Assembly: GCA_029098225.1 (NCBI GenBank) | Contig: JAQXNX010000012.1 | Span: 53,487-117,486 of the forward strand | Source: Spirochaetales bacterium | Lineage (GTDB): Bacteria > Spirochaetota > Spirochaetia > Treponematales > Treponemataceae | Direction: 5' to 3' | Length of the DNA: 64,000 nt | Shown: one piece after another, positions 47,599-55,300 of the stretch | How the letters are laid out: each line of letters begins with the position of its first letter | Position numbering within the stretch: the stretch's first letter is position 1 | The notes under the pieces: generated by a model | Seen by the model: the letters and a program-made list of their open reading frames with translations, nothing else | What the model was told of the DNA's origin: nothing | Databases searched by the model: none | Program-made: the position numbers and the translations under genes

Positions 47599-48162
47599 TT
47601 ATTTATGAACTAATTTGTTTAGCGAAAAAATACAGAAGCCAAACAGACACATAATAAGATAAGTTATAATGCCTGTTATTACCGCTATTCCAATTGATAA
47701 TTGTTCTGGCGTACTAAATCCGTACACAAAGTAACCGCGGCAATTTCCAAGTATATAATCAAAAAGCAGATAAGCTAAAAGAAATACGGGAGTAACGGCA
47801 AGTCTTTTCCAGATATTTTGAATTTTGTCGTTGCAGAAAAATATGTAGCATAAAATAAAAACAATGGGATTAATTGCATGCAGAAAGAAAAATGCTCCTT
47901 TTAAATTAATTTTAAAAGCTCCGGTTAAGCTCAGCATGCTTACTAAAAATACAAGAAGAATTCCCGAACAAACATTTAAATATAGTACATTAGGCGCAGC
48001 CTTGCCTTTCAGATTCAGAATTCCATCAATAATTAAAAGTAATCCGCCGGCTAAATTAGAAATGCAGGAAAATTCCACAAAAAGTTCCGGCTCAGGAATA
48101 TAGCCGATTAATGCAGTCGCAATCATTAAAGAACCGATTAATAATTTAAAAATACTTTTCAT
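47599..48162 (-). CDS. Six-span membrane protein, Pr6Pr-like
   Basis: A 187-residue integral membrane protein with about six hydrophobic segments and short loops. The FSCISNLAGGLLLIIDGI segment near the N-terminus and FFFLHAINPIVFILCYIFF in the middle resemble the Pr6Pr/FAR-17a family of uncharacterised membrane proteins, but the match is by eye. An AGGAGG-like GGAGGAAAT precedes the ATG. It ends directly against the convergent pseudo-HD-GYP gene with no terminator between. Function unknown. Confidence 0.7.
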   Translation of the reverse strand: MKSIFKLLIGSLMIATALIGYIPEPELFVEFSCISNLAGGLLLIIDGILNLKGKAAPNVLYLNVCSGILLVFLVSMLSLTGAFKINLKGAFFFLHAINPIVFILCYIFFCNDKIQNIWKRLAVTPVFLLAYLLFDYILGNCRGYFVYGFSTPEQLSIGIAVITGIITYLIMCLFGFCIFSLNKLVHK

Positions 48163-48492
48163 ATTTCCTCCTCGAAAAGCAGCTTTTTCCAGAGATAAAA
48201 CTTCTTAAGTTTGCATTCCTATTTGAAATTATATATAAAAAATACAATTAAAACACCCTTTAACCTGGTGTTATTTATAAATAATGCAATGCTACGATAA
48301 GTAGCGGAAAATTTTGCTTTTGTAAACTTCATTTTCTGTTAAAATGGTTAGTGGTGCCTTATGATTCAAAGCATAAAAGCCGTGTGAGTCTGAAGGTTTC
48401 CGGCAGAAATTCAGGTATGTAATAAACCGATTTTTTTTTGCCAGATAACAGAAATGTTCGCCCGGTAAAATAATCATAAGAGAGGTATTTTT
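48163..48492. other. Intergenic region between divergent genes
   Basis: 330 bp without a credible gene. AACACC/GGTGTT near 48254-48272 is a weak hairpin. A TTGTAA followed by TAAAAT near 48338-48343 may be the promoter of the XRE gene. The leader then contains GCC/GGC-rich stretches near 48380-48405 but does not match a riboswitch class that I recognise. The opposite-strand 138-residue ORF in the track overlaps the XRE gene and lacks coding character. Confidence 0.5.
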
Positions 48493-49374
48493 ATGAATTT
48501 TGCAGAAAAACTTAAAGAGCTGAGAAAGCAGAAAGGAATCTCGCAGGAGCAGCTTGCGGAAAAAATTTATGTAAGCCGCCAGGCAATTACTAAATGGGAA
48601 AGCGGAAACGGAATTCCAGATATTGAAAATCTTCTTTCCATCTCTGCACTTTTTAATGAATCGCTTGATTCTCTTTTGAGTGAAGAAAAGAGTCTTATCT
48701 CTAAGCACGAATTTCTTTACGAAAGCCGCACCGAATATGATCTGGACAGTCCAAAAAAAATTGATTTAAAAATTGGTGTTGCTCACGAAGTTATTATTGA
48801 AAAAACTAAGGATGAAAAAATCCAGCTGATAGCTGCATCTAACAAATTAAGTTATCTTTCACAACAGGTAAAAGTTAAAATTGTGGAAGATAAAAGACGC
48901 ATGGATGTTGTTGTAAGGCGTTCTGCAGATTTATCTGATATTGCGGCGGAAGAAAATCTTTTTATTCTTGTGCGCATTCCAGAAAAATTTGTTGCTGATG
49001 TTGAATTAAATTCTGAGGTTGAAAACTTAAAAATCCGCGACATTACTTTTGATGCAGTTGAATTTGACGGTAAGGCTAAAAATGCTTTTATTACAAATTC
49101 CTGTGGTCACATTGAACTTAATACAAATTCAAATATTAATGTGGAAGTAAATGGTGTAAAAGGAAAAATTGATTTGAATCACTTTCACGCAATTTCTAAA
49201 ATTCGTTTTGCAGAAGGACAGAATTATTATCTTAAAAATGCCGGACGTTTTACACGCTTTGTTGGCAATGATGGAAGAATTCTTGTAGGAAAGCGCGTAA
49301 CAGAAGATCCTGCTGAGCCTGTAGATTTGATTGTAGAACTCAACGGCTGGAAAGCTGAAACTCAGATTTTATAA
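48493..49374 (+). CDS. XRE-family regulator with C-terminal beta-rich domain
   Basis: A 293-residue protein. Residues 3-62 form a Cro/CI-type HTH (LKELRKQKGISQEQLAEKIY, VSRQAITKWESGNGIPDI), the style common in Firmicutes one-component regulators. The remaining ~220 residues are rich in short beta strands with repeated Asn/Asp turns (for example VEVNGVKGKIDLNHF), similar to DUF4097-like adhesin folds. AGAGAGG precedes the ATG. The gene directly precedes a CPBP protease gene, 28 bp away, and may regulate it. Ligand unknown. Confidence 0.8.
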   Translation: MNFAEKLKELRKQKGISQEQLAEKIYVSRQAITKWESGNGIPDIENLLSISALFNESLDSLLSEEKSLISKHEFLYESRTEYDLDSPKKIDLKIGVAHEVIIEKTKDEKIQLIAASNKLSYLSQQVKVKIVEDKRRMDVVVRRSADLSDIAAEENLFILVRIPEKFVADVELNSEVENLKIRDITFDAVEFDGKAKNAFITNSCGHIELNTNSNINVEVNGVKGKIDLNHFHAISKIRFAEGQNYYLKNAGRFTRFVGNDGRILVGKRVTEDPAEPVDLIVELNGWKAETQIL

Positions 49375-49402
49375 AACAAATCACACATTTTAGGAGACTC
49401 TC

Positions 49403-50218
49403 ATGTATACATATAAACCAAAAAAATTTTATATTATCGTATTTGCAACAACGTGGTTTTTCTGGCTTTTTGCTATTTTATTTAATGATGGACTTATCAA
49501 TGCGCTTTGTATGGTGCTGGGCGGAATATGTCCTGCAACAGCAGCTGTAATTACAGTTTTTACTTCCAAAAGTGATGCTTTAAAAAAAGATTTTAAGAGA
49601 AAGATTTTTAACTTCTGGAAGCTTAAACCGCTTTATATATTTGCTGCAGTTCTTATTTTTTCTGCGATAGTTGTATGTTCAATTTTACTTTCTACAGTTT
49701 TTGGGGAATCAATTGAACAGTTTTCTTTTACAAAAGATTTTTCTTTTACCGGTGTTGGAGTAATGTCTGCTTTTGCAACAATTTTCCTTGCTGCTGTTCT
49801 TGAAGAGGTTGGCTGGCGCGGTTACGGAGAAGATGCTATTGCGCAGTATCATTCCTGGTTTAAGGAATCTGTTATTTTTGGTTTTGTATGGGCCTGCTGG
49901 CATATTCCGCTTTTCTGGATTCCCGGAACCTATCATTATGAAATTCGTGAAATGAATATTCTTTACATGCTGAACTTTTTAGTTTCTGTTGTTCCAATGG
50001 GCTTTATTACAACCTGGGTTTATGTAAAGAACGGAAGAAGTATGCTTTCAAGTATAATTTTTCATCTGTTTATAAACTTTATGCAGGAAAAAATTGCAAT
50101 GACGCAGACAACTAAATGTGTTGAAACTTTAGTTGTTTTTGTTGCTGCAACTTTTATTGTTCTTACAAACCGAGATATGTTTTTTGAAAAGTGTCATATT
50201 GGTCACATACTTGAATAA
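49403..50218 (+). CDS. CPBP-family intramembrane metalloprotease
   Basis: A 271-residue membrane protein with about seven to eight hydrophobic segments and the CPBP (CAAX protease/bacteriocin-processing, Abi) motifs: LEEVGWRGYGED near 133 (EExxxR), the histidine in WACWHIPLFW near 163 and FHLFINF near 220. These residues bind the catalytic zinc. Bacterial members process peptides or give self-immunity; no bacteriocin gene is nearby. GGAG precedes the ATG. It is probably co-transcribed with the XRE regulator. Confidence 0.87.
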   Translation: MYTYKPKKFYIIVFATTWFFWLFAILFNDGLINALCMVLGGICPATAAVITVFTSKSDALKKDFKRKIFNFWKLKPLYIFAAVLIFSAIVVCSILLSTVFGESIEQFSFTKDFSFTGVGVMSAFATIFLAAVLEEVGWRGYGEDAIAQYHSWFKESVIFGFVWACWHIPLFWIPGTYHYEIREMNILYMLNFLVSVVPMGFITTWVYVKNGRSMLSSIIFHLFINFMQEKIAMTQTTKCVETLVVFVAATFIVLTNRDMFFEKCHIGHILE

Positions 50219-50221
50219 ATT

Positions 50222-50310
50222 TTTTAGAGGGGGCGTTGCGGGGTGTCCCCGCCGGGTGGGGTAGCGAGCAACAACGTGCGAGCGTAGGGCGGGGCTCCGC
50301 CCTCCTTGTA
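50222..50310. repeat. GC-rich palindromic intergenic repeat upstream of argR
   Basis: About 90 bp of very GC-rich sequence in an AT-rich genome, with dyads GGGGTGTCCCC (near 50236-50246) and GGGCGG/CCGCCC (near 50298-50313). CCGGGTGGGGTA also occurs just upstream of the YczE-like gene at 52441-52452, so this is an interspersed family. Confidence 0.6.
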
Positions 50311-50326
50311 AAAAATGCATAAAAAC

Positions 50327-50340
50327 TGTATATTTATTCA
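50327..50340. promoter_or_regulatory. ARG-box-like operator over the argR promoter
   Basis: TGTATATTTATTCA differs by one base from the ArgR half-site pair TGAATWWWWATTCA. It overlaps a TATATT -10-like hexamer (50329-50334) and ends three bases before the argR ATG, so autorepression is plausible. Only a single box is seen. Confidence 0.5.
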
Positions 50341-50342
50341 TT

Positions 50343-50813
50343 ATGAAAGAACGTCAGTCTCGCCTTAAGGCTATTAAAAATCTTATCAAAAATAATACTA
50401 TTGAAAGTCAGGATGATTTACTTTCGCTGCTCACAAAGGAGGGCTATGAAGTTACTCAGGCTACTCTGAGCCGAGATCTTAAGCTTTTGAAAGTAGGTAA
50501 GGTGCCGGACGGTCAGAGTGGTTACAAATATGCTTTGCCTGGCGAAGATGAAAATGGTGAAAGCGAGGCAATTTACGTTCAGGATTTTTTGCGCGGCTAT
50601 GTAAGCATTGATTTTTCGGGAAACATTGTTGTAATAAAAACTTTCCCTGGCCATGCAAATACTGTCTGCAATGCAATCGATAACCTTAACATGGACGAAG
50701 TTCTGGGAACCGTGGCCGGTGATAACTGTATGTTCGCCTGCCTGCGAGAAGGTGTTACCGGCGACGAATTTATGGAAAAGCTCAAAAAGCATATACCAGG
50801 GATTGAGGATTGA
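50343..50813 (+). CDS. argR: Arginine repressor
   Basis: ArgR represses arginine genes when arginine is bound to its hexamer. The 156-residue protein has the N-terminal winged helix (SRLKAIKNLIKNNTIESQDD, then GYEVTQATLSRDLKLLKVGK) and the C-terminal oligomerisation and arginine-binding domain with GNIVVIKTFPGHANTVCNAI and VLGTVAGDNCMF (the GT..GD loop that contacts arginine). Length is normal. No Shine-Dalgarno site precedes the ATG, and a -10-like box lies eight bases upstream. No arginine biosynthesis gene is in the window. Confidence 0.92.
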   Translation: MKERQSRLKAIKNLIKNNTIESQDDLLSLLTKEGYEVTQATLSRDLKLLKVGKVPDGQSGYKYALPGEDENGESEAIYVQDFLRGYVSIDFSGNIVVIKTFPGHANTVCNAIDNLNMDEVLGTVAGDNCMFACLREGVTGDEFMEKLKKHIPGIED

Positions 50814-50941
50814 CGGTTGAAAATGCCTTTTCAACCGTCAAAACAACCTTGTCAAGGCCTTGAGCGAAGCGTGCCTTGACGAGGTTGTATAACACGATAA
50901 ATTGTCAAGGTCTTGAGCGAAGCGTGCCTTGACGAGGTTGT
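50812..50941. repeat. Hairpin plus two near-identical 38-bp palindromic repeats
   Basis: After argR comes a 12-bp perfect hairpin (GACGGTTGAAAA, 50812-50839), then two copies of a 38-bp sequence at 50851-50888 and 50904-50941, start to start 53 bp. They differ at one position (GGCC/GGTC). Each is itself a hairpin, with GTCAAGGC pairing with GCCTTGAC around a CTTGAGCGAAGCGT loop. The sequence looks like an interspersed REP-type unit. Confidence 0.7.
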
Positions 50942-50982
50942 TTTGAAGACTAAAAGTAACTGAACTTAAAAAATAAAACGAT

Positions 50983-51025
50983 AAATTTAAGGTCGTTTAC
51001 GGGAGAACACGACCTTAAATTTTCC
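50983..51025 (+). terminator. Terminator-like hairpin before the threonine-synthase homologue
   Basis: A 14-bp perfect stem AAATTTAAGGTCGT/ACGACCTTAAATTT (50983-50996, 51009-51022) with a 12-base loop runs into TTCC. It probably ends the argR transcript, though the T-tail is short. Confidence 0.6.
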
Positions 51026-51062
51026 TGTTGTTATAATTCCTTTTTTAAGTTAAAGTTATGCC

Positions 51063-52370
51063 ATGCAATTTACAAGTACTAGAAATAACAATTTAACGGT
51101 GAAGTTTTCTCAAGCAGTTCGGGATTGTATTCCTGATGATGGCGGCGTTTTTGTGCCTTCTTCAATCGAAGATATGCGCCGCTGGATTTATTATATTGAT
51201 GAAACTACTCCTTTTGCTTCTATTGCGGGCTCTTTAACTTCGGCTTTAATGCATGAAGAATTTTCTCCAATTATTTGTGAAACTATTGCTACGTCGGCGT
51301 TTCCTGTTGCACCGGTAATGAAGCAGCTGTCTAATAATCTTTTTATGATGGAACTTTATAACGGATTTACCGGTTACCATCGCGATTATGGAGTTTCTTA
51401 TCTTTGTTCGTATCTTGAATATACTCTCCAGCTTACTGGTGGAAAGGCTGTTTTTCTTGATTATACTCATGGAAGTCTTGGAGCTTTATTAGCTAAGCTT
51501 CTGAAGGGTAAAAAAAATATTAAGGCAGTCCTTGTATATAAAAAAGGAGCTATTCGTGGACTTTCAGAAGAAGATTACGTATGGAACGGCGGAAATATTT
51601 ATCCTGTAGAAATGGATTGCAGCGAAGAAGAAATCAAGGCTGCGGTAAGTTCTGTTTTTGCCGATGCTTCGTTTGTAAATAAAAATAATCTTACGGTTGC
51701 CAACACAACTAATGTATGCAGACTTTTGAGTCAGCTTTTCTTCTTCCCATATTCATTCGCGCAGATAAAAAATAAAGTCGAAGGAGATATTAATTATGCT
51801 ATGGATGCCGGCAATTATGGAACTTTAATGGCCGGTTTATACAGCTGGAGGTTTGCTCTTCCTGTAAGCAGATTTTATATTTCTGCTACAACAGAACTTG
51901 GACGTAGTGCAGGTGGAAATCCTGTTATTCTGGATTCGGTTGTCGATTTTACTCAAAGGGGAAATACAAATCCTGTAATTCCTGCTAATCTTGAACGCCT
52001 TGAATCTTTCTTTGGAAAGAATGAACTTATGATGCGCAATTTTGTTTTCCCAGTTGACATTTCTGAAAGACAGAGGGAAAAGGCTGCTAAAGAATTATTT
52101 ATGAATTATGGTATTTTTGCAGATAAATCTACAGCGGCTGCTTATGCTGTTATTAAAGAAAATGAAGAAATAATTCGCGATGATGATATGTCTTTTGTTC
52201 TTATGGCATATAATCATCCGGCTTTATCCAGTGAATACTGCAGGCATGTTACTGGCGAGACTCCGGAAACTCCAGATTATATAAAAGACAGCTTAAAGCC
52301 TTCTTCAATTAATAAACCACTTGTTTCTTCTGCAAAAGAGCTCAAAGAAATAATTGAAGCGCTGAATTAA
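51063..52370 (+). CDS. Threonine synthase homologue lacking the PLP-binding lysine
   Basis: A 435-residue protein that aligns with ThrC along its length: KFSQAV and GGVFVP at the N-terminus, MELYNGFTGYHRDYG where ThrC has LELFHGPTLAFKDFG, NTTNVCRLLSQLFFF for NSINISRLLAQICYY, and AGNYGTLMAGLYSWRFALPV for SGNFGDLTAGLLAKSLGLPV. The Schiff-base lysine is Arg107. The SGDTGAA segment, which binds cofactor phosphate, is replaced by THGSLGA. It therefore should not catalyse threonine formation. The fold is evidently kept and the frame is intact, so a non-catalytic role is likely. The ATG lies 25 bp after a TATAAT. A true thrC, if present, lies elsewhere. Confidence 0.85.
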   Translation: MQFTSTRNNNLTVKFSQAVRDCIPDDGGVFVPSSIEDMRRWIYYIDETTPFASIAGSLTSALMHEEFSPIICETIATSAFPVAPVMKQLSNNLFMMELYNGFTGYHRDYGVSYLCSYLEYTLQLTGGKAVFLDYTHGSLGALLAKLLKGKKNIKAVLVYKKGAIRGLSEEDYVWNGGNIYPVEMDCSEEEIKAAVSSVFADASFVNKNNLTVANTTNVCRLLSQLFFFPYSFAQIKNKVEGDINYAMDAGNYGTLMAGLYSWRFALPVSRFYISATTELGRSAGGNPVILDSVVDFTQRGNTNPVIPANLERLESFFGKNELMMRNFVFPVDISERQREKAAKELFMNYGIFADKSTAAAYAVIKENEEIIRDDDMSFVLMAYNHPALSSEYCRHVTGETPETPDYIKDSLKPSSINKPLVSSAKELKEIIEALN

Positions 52371-52462
52371 TGCTTGTAGTCAATTATTCAATTAAGAGAT
52401 TTATTCAATTTTTGTAAATCTATGTTATTTGTTAGCGGCGCCGGGTGGGGTATGATGACGCC

Positions 52463-53110
52463 ATGGAAAAGAAGAATCTTGTAAAGCGAATTTTAATGTC
52501 GCTCTTTGGTGTAATAATCTGTGCCATCAGTGTTGGTATTTTTAAAATTGCCGCCCTTGGCGTAGATCCCTTTCAGTCATTTATGGCCGGCCTTGATGCC
52601 CTTGTGCCAATTAAGTTTGGTACTTTGTATGTGATTGCAAATGCGGTGCTTTTTATTTTCATGTTGATTTTTGACCGCCACTACATTGGCATCGCAACTT
52701 TTATAAATCTCTTTTTGCTGGGCTATATCACTCAGTTTACCTACGAGTTTTTGCAGACAGTGATTGTTGAGCCTGCAATTTGGGTGCGCGTGCTCTGCCT
52801 TGTTGTTGGCGTTGTGATTATCTGCTTTGGATCCGCTTTTTACATGACTGCCGACCTTGGTGTTTCAACTTATGATGCCGTTGCCCTGATTATCGTGAAC
52901 ACCTGGAAGCGCGGAAAGTTCCAGTATGTGAGAATCATTACAGACGTTGTGTGCGTGCTGCTGGGTGTGGCTCTCTTTTTGCTTTCCGGTGGCGCTGCGA
53001 AAGCTATCATCACGATTGCCGGGGTCGGAACGATTATTACAGCATTTTTTATGGGCCCGCTGATTGAGTTCTTTAATGTTCATTGTGCAAGACCGATTTT
53101 GAATAAGTAG
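52463..53110 (+). CDS. YczE/YitT-family membrane protein
   Basis: A 215-residue protein with five to six hydrophobic segments. KIAALGVDPFQSFMAGL in the first loop and ADLGVSTYDAVALI in the second are the twin ALGxxPxD-type motifs of the YczE/YyaS/YitT group, indicating an internal duplication. The function of the family is not established; transport is assumed. The track start at 52445 is a GTG; ATG 52463 (MEKKNLVKR) is the better start and lies behind GGTGGGG. It uses more GC-ending codons than the threonine-synthase homologue. Confidence 0.8.
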   Translation: MEKKNLVKRILMSLFGVIICAISVGIFKIAALGVDPFQSFMAGLDALVPIKFGTLYVIANAVLFIFMLIFDRHYIGIATFINLFLLGYITQFTYEFLQTVIVEPAIWVRVLCLVVGVVIICFGSAFYMTADLGVSTYDAVALIIVNTWKRGKFQYVRIITDVVCVLLGVALFLLSGGAAKAIITIAGVGTIITAFFMGPLIEFFNVHCARPILNK

Positions 53111-53112
53111 GG

Positions 53113-53262
53113 AGGGGGAAGTCTCCCCCCGCTCTTATCGGAAATCCGTTAAAAAACGAGCTGCGTCAGCGGGTCGTTTTAGGATTTTCCACTAAAATGC
53201 GCACAGTCGGGCTATGCCCGACTGTCCCCCTCTGCGGGCTCAAACGCCGCCCGCAACGCCTG
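53113..53262. repeat. GC-rich intergenic palindrome cluster
   Basis: Short dyads follow each other: GGGGGA/TCTCCCCC (53114-53130), AAAACGA/TCGTTTT (near 53152-53180) and a perfect 9-bp hairpin CAGTCGGGC-TAT-GCCCGACTG (53204-53224). The region separates the YczE-like gene from the nitroreductase and belongs to the same GC-rich interspersed class as 50222-50310. It may also end transcription of the upstream gene. Confidence 0.55.
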
Positions 53263-53293
53263 CTTTTTGTTAACTAATTTGGAGGAAATAGAA

Positions 53294-53827
53294 ATGAACG
53301 AAACACTCAAAGTTTTAGAAACCCGCCGCAGCTGCCGCAAGTTCAAAAGCGAAATGCTGCGCGAAGAAGACTTAAATGCAATAATCCGAGCCGGAACCTT
53401 TGCTCCAACCGGAATGAATAAACAAACCCCGATAATTATCGCCGTTACAAATAAAGAACTCCGCGACAAAATCAGCGAAGAAAACAGAAAAATCGGCGGC
53501 TGGAACGAGGGCTTCGACCCATTTTACGGTGCACCTGTAATTCTGATAGTTCTCGCTAACAAGGGTGAGAGTCCTAATTACATTTACGACGGATCTCTTG
53601 TTATGGGAAATCTTATGAATGCCGCTGAGGCACTGGGAATCGGCTCAATCTGGATTCACCGCGCAAAGGAAGAGTTCCAGAGCGACTTCGGAAAGAAGCT
53701 GCTCGCAGCCCTTGGAATTGAAGGCGACTTCGAAGGAATCGGCCACGTTGCTCTGGGTTATGTGGATGAGGGTGGCGTGAAACCGGCTGCGCCACGTAAA
53801 GAGAATTATGTTTATTGGGTGAAATAA
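53294..53827 (+). CDS. Nitroreductase-family flavoprotein
   Basis: A 177-residue FMN-dependent oxidoreductase of the nitroreductase superfamily. TRRSCRKFKSE near the N-terminus and AGTFAPTGMNKQTP are the FMN-phosphate-binding blocks; GIGSIWIH and VALGYVDEG near the end are also standard. It probably reduces quinones or nitro compounds with NAD(P)H; the natural substrate is unknown. GGAGG at 53281-53285 supports ATG 53294 over the track's 53267. Confidence 0.88.
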   Translation: MNETLKVLETRRSCRKFKSEMLREEDLNAIIRAGTFAPTGMNKQTPIIIAVTNKELRDKISEENRKIGGWNEGFDPFYGAPVILIVLANKGESPNYIYDGSLVMGNLMNAAEALGIGSIWIHRAKEEFQSDFGKKLLAALGIEGDFEGIGHVALGYVDEGGVKPAAPRKENYVYWVK

Positions 53828-53832
53828 AACAA

Positions 53833-53895
53833 AGAGCCAGTCTCAAACATAGTGCGTGTTGTTTGAAAACTACTGCGCTTTGATTGACTGGCTCT
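53833..53895. terminator. Long-loop terminator between convergent genes
   Basis: AGAGCCAGTC/GACTGGCTCT (53833-53842, 53886-53895) is a perfect 10-bp stem with a 43-base loop that contains a smaller TCAAAC/GTTTGA stem. It lies between the nitroreductase and the convergent lipoprotein gene and may serve both. Confidence 0.6.
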
Positions 53896-53912
53896 ATAAT
53901 TTTAAGAATTGT

Positions 53913-54431
53913 TTACTTTTCAAATACAGATTTGAAAAAAGTTGATAAAGGTTCTTCCAATAATTCAACTGGATCGGTTGAGCCTAAAGTCATGCTGGCA
54001 CTCTTCCCAGAAAGAATTGCAGATTTTAATAGGTTTCTTTTGTTGTCGTATATTTCTACAGAAACTTCTATTTTATCAGGAAGACCACTCCATGCAGTTG
54101 CTCGGTCTTCCCAGTGAAGAATTTCAGGAATTACAATGTAATCATATTCAAGAATTTCTGAATCTGAGAAATCTTTTAAGGTCTCATTCTTTTTAAGGAT
54201 AATTGCATTAGAAGTATATCTTTTTAATTGCTGCCGAATAGCATTTGATAAGACTCTGCCAGATCCATTATAGATATCTGAACCATAAGAACCATCTTCA
54301 CTGACAGCAATAGCCATAGCTTTTTCTTTTTCAAGAGCTTCTTTATGTGGATTGTTAACATCATATTTATATGTAGATTGACAACCTATAAATAAAAAAG
54401 TTGTGAAAAGTGGAATTAAGAATTTTTTCAT
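53913..54431 (-). CDS. Small lipoprotein, DUF4823-like
   Basis: A 172-residue lipoprotein with signal MKKFLIPLFTTFLFIGC (Cys17). The mature part resembles DUF4823-type lipoproteins: an Ile/Val-rich domain with YIVIPEILHWEDRATAW and VSVEIYDNKRNLLKSAILSG, close in design to periplasmic proteins of the GNA1162/LpoB-like fold. Function unknown. GGAGG before ATG 54431 supports this start over the track's 54470. It is the last gene before the AT-rich island. Confidence 0.78.
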   Translation of the reverse strand: MKKFLIPLFTTFLFIGCQSTYKYDVNNPHKEALEKEKAMAIAVSEDGSYGSDIYNGSGRVLSNAIRQQLKRYTSNAIILKKNETLKDFSDSEILEYDYIVIPEILHWEDRATAWSGLPDKIEVSVEIYDNKRNLLKSAILSGKSASMTLGSTDPVELLEEPLSTFFKSVFEK

Positions 54432-54772
54432 TTGTTGCCTCCAATACATATATTGTATTATTGCATCCACAAATTATCAAAAAAAGCTATACTTGAAAAA
54501 AAACTGTTTCCGGCATTAGTTTTTGTGAACCGAAATACCTTTATGAAGGACGGTGCTCATCTTCCTTCGGAAGCAGAAGTGTTTACAGGTATAGCTGATA
54601 ATAGCAAATGCAACTATCTCCAGTGTAAACACTTTTTAATAGCAATACTTATACTGTACCAACGGTCAAGCCATTGCAGGTTATAATATTGCTCATGGCA
54701 AGCCCCACAAAAGTGGATACCGACCATATAAATAGTATATCCTATAAAATGATATAAAAGGTAAACCGCAAA
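54432..54772. other. Intergenic region with a long-loop inverted repeat
   Basis: 340 bp at the edge of the AT-rich island without a convincing gene. An 11-bp inverted repeat AAGTGTTTACA/TGTAAACACTT (54577-54587, 54624-54634) with a 36-base loop runs into TTTAAT on the plus strand, so it could be a terminator or part of a small RNA. The 84-residue plus-strand ORF across it has no recognisable homology or ribosome-binding site. Confidence 0.45.
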
Positions 54773-54801
54773 TTGACATTTACAAAATTTCATTGTATTA
54801 G
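54773..54801 (+). promoter_or_regulatory. Promoter of the small HTH protein; likely leaderless
   Basis: A consensus TTGACA (54773-54778) and TATTAG (54796-54801) are separated by 17 bp. The ATG at 54809 follows after seven bases and lacks a Shine-Dalgarno site. The ORF track's start at 54773 is the -35 box itself. Confidence 0.6.
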
Positions 54802-54808
54802 TGTAAAT

Positions 54809-55300
54809 ATGAAGTATGTAACTAATGAATTGCTGTTAGATATCGAAGATTATTTACTCGAAAGATATGAAGAGCCAAAACAAGTAATGTTATTTCAAAC
54901 AGTTTACAGCTGTATTGAAACTGGCTTTGATACAAATATGACTATTGAGGATATTGCCGAAAAAAAAGTTGAAACATTTCAAGATAAACTTTTTCAGATG
55001 ATCCGAGATAAAAAAATTAATGAAGTCGAAATGTATAAAAAAGGAAATATAAGCCGTCAGTTATTTTCTAAAATTAAAAGCGAAAAAGATTATCACCCAA
55101 CAAAGAATACTGTGTTTTCATTAGCTATTGGAATGGAATTAAATATTGATGAAACATCTGAATTGTTAGCAAAAGCTGGATATGCTTTCAGTACCTCAAG
55201 TAAACTTGATTTAATAATTCAATATTTTATGTATCATAAGAATTATAATCTTTTTGTAATTAATGAAGTTCTAGATAAATACGGATTTGAAACTTTGTAA
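54809..55300 (+). CDS. Small HTH protein of an accessory island
   Basis: A 163-residue soluble protein from ATG 54809 (MKYVTNELL). The second half resembles a divergent Cro/CI-like HTH: FQDKLFQMIRDKKINEVEMY, then NISRQLFSKIKSEKDYHPTK and FSLAIGMELNIDETSELLAK, ending in a helical STSSKLDLIIQYFMYHKNY. This type of small HTH is common beside accessory and defence genes in gut bacteria, but no partner function is known to me. Codon use is very AT-rich and unlike the genes around the island. The start is set by the promoter. Confidence 0.7.
   Translation: MKYVTNELLLDIEDYLLERYEEPKQVMLFQTVYSCIETGFDTNMTIEDIAEKKVETFQDKLFQMIRDKKINEVEMYKKGNISRQLFSKIKSEKDYHPTKNTVFSLAIGMELNIDETSELLAKAGYAFSTSSKLDLIIQYFMYHKNYNLFVINEVLDKYGFETL

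Noticed and set aside
48163-48492. Riboswitch in front of the XRE gene
   Set aside because: A few GC-rich stretches suggest structure, but no conserved core of a known class could be identified.
53915-54200. Plus-strand ORFs opposite the lipoprotein gene
   Set aside because: They mirror a minus-strand gene that has a signal peptide, lipobox and GGAGG site.
54432-54686. 84-residue ORF as a gene
   Set aside because: No ribosome-binding site, no recognisable domain, and it contains the long-loop inverted repeat.
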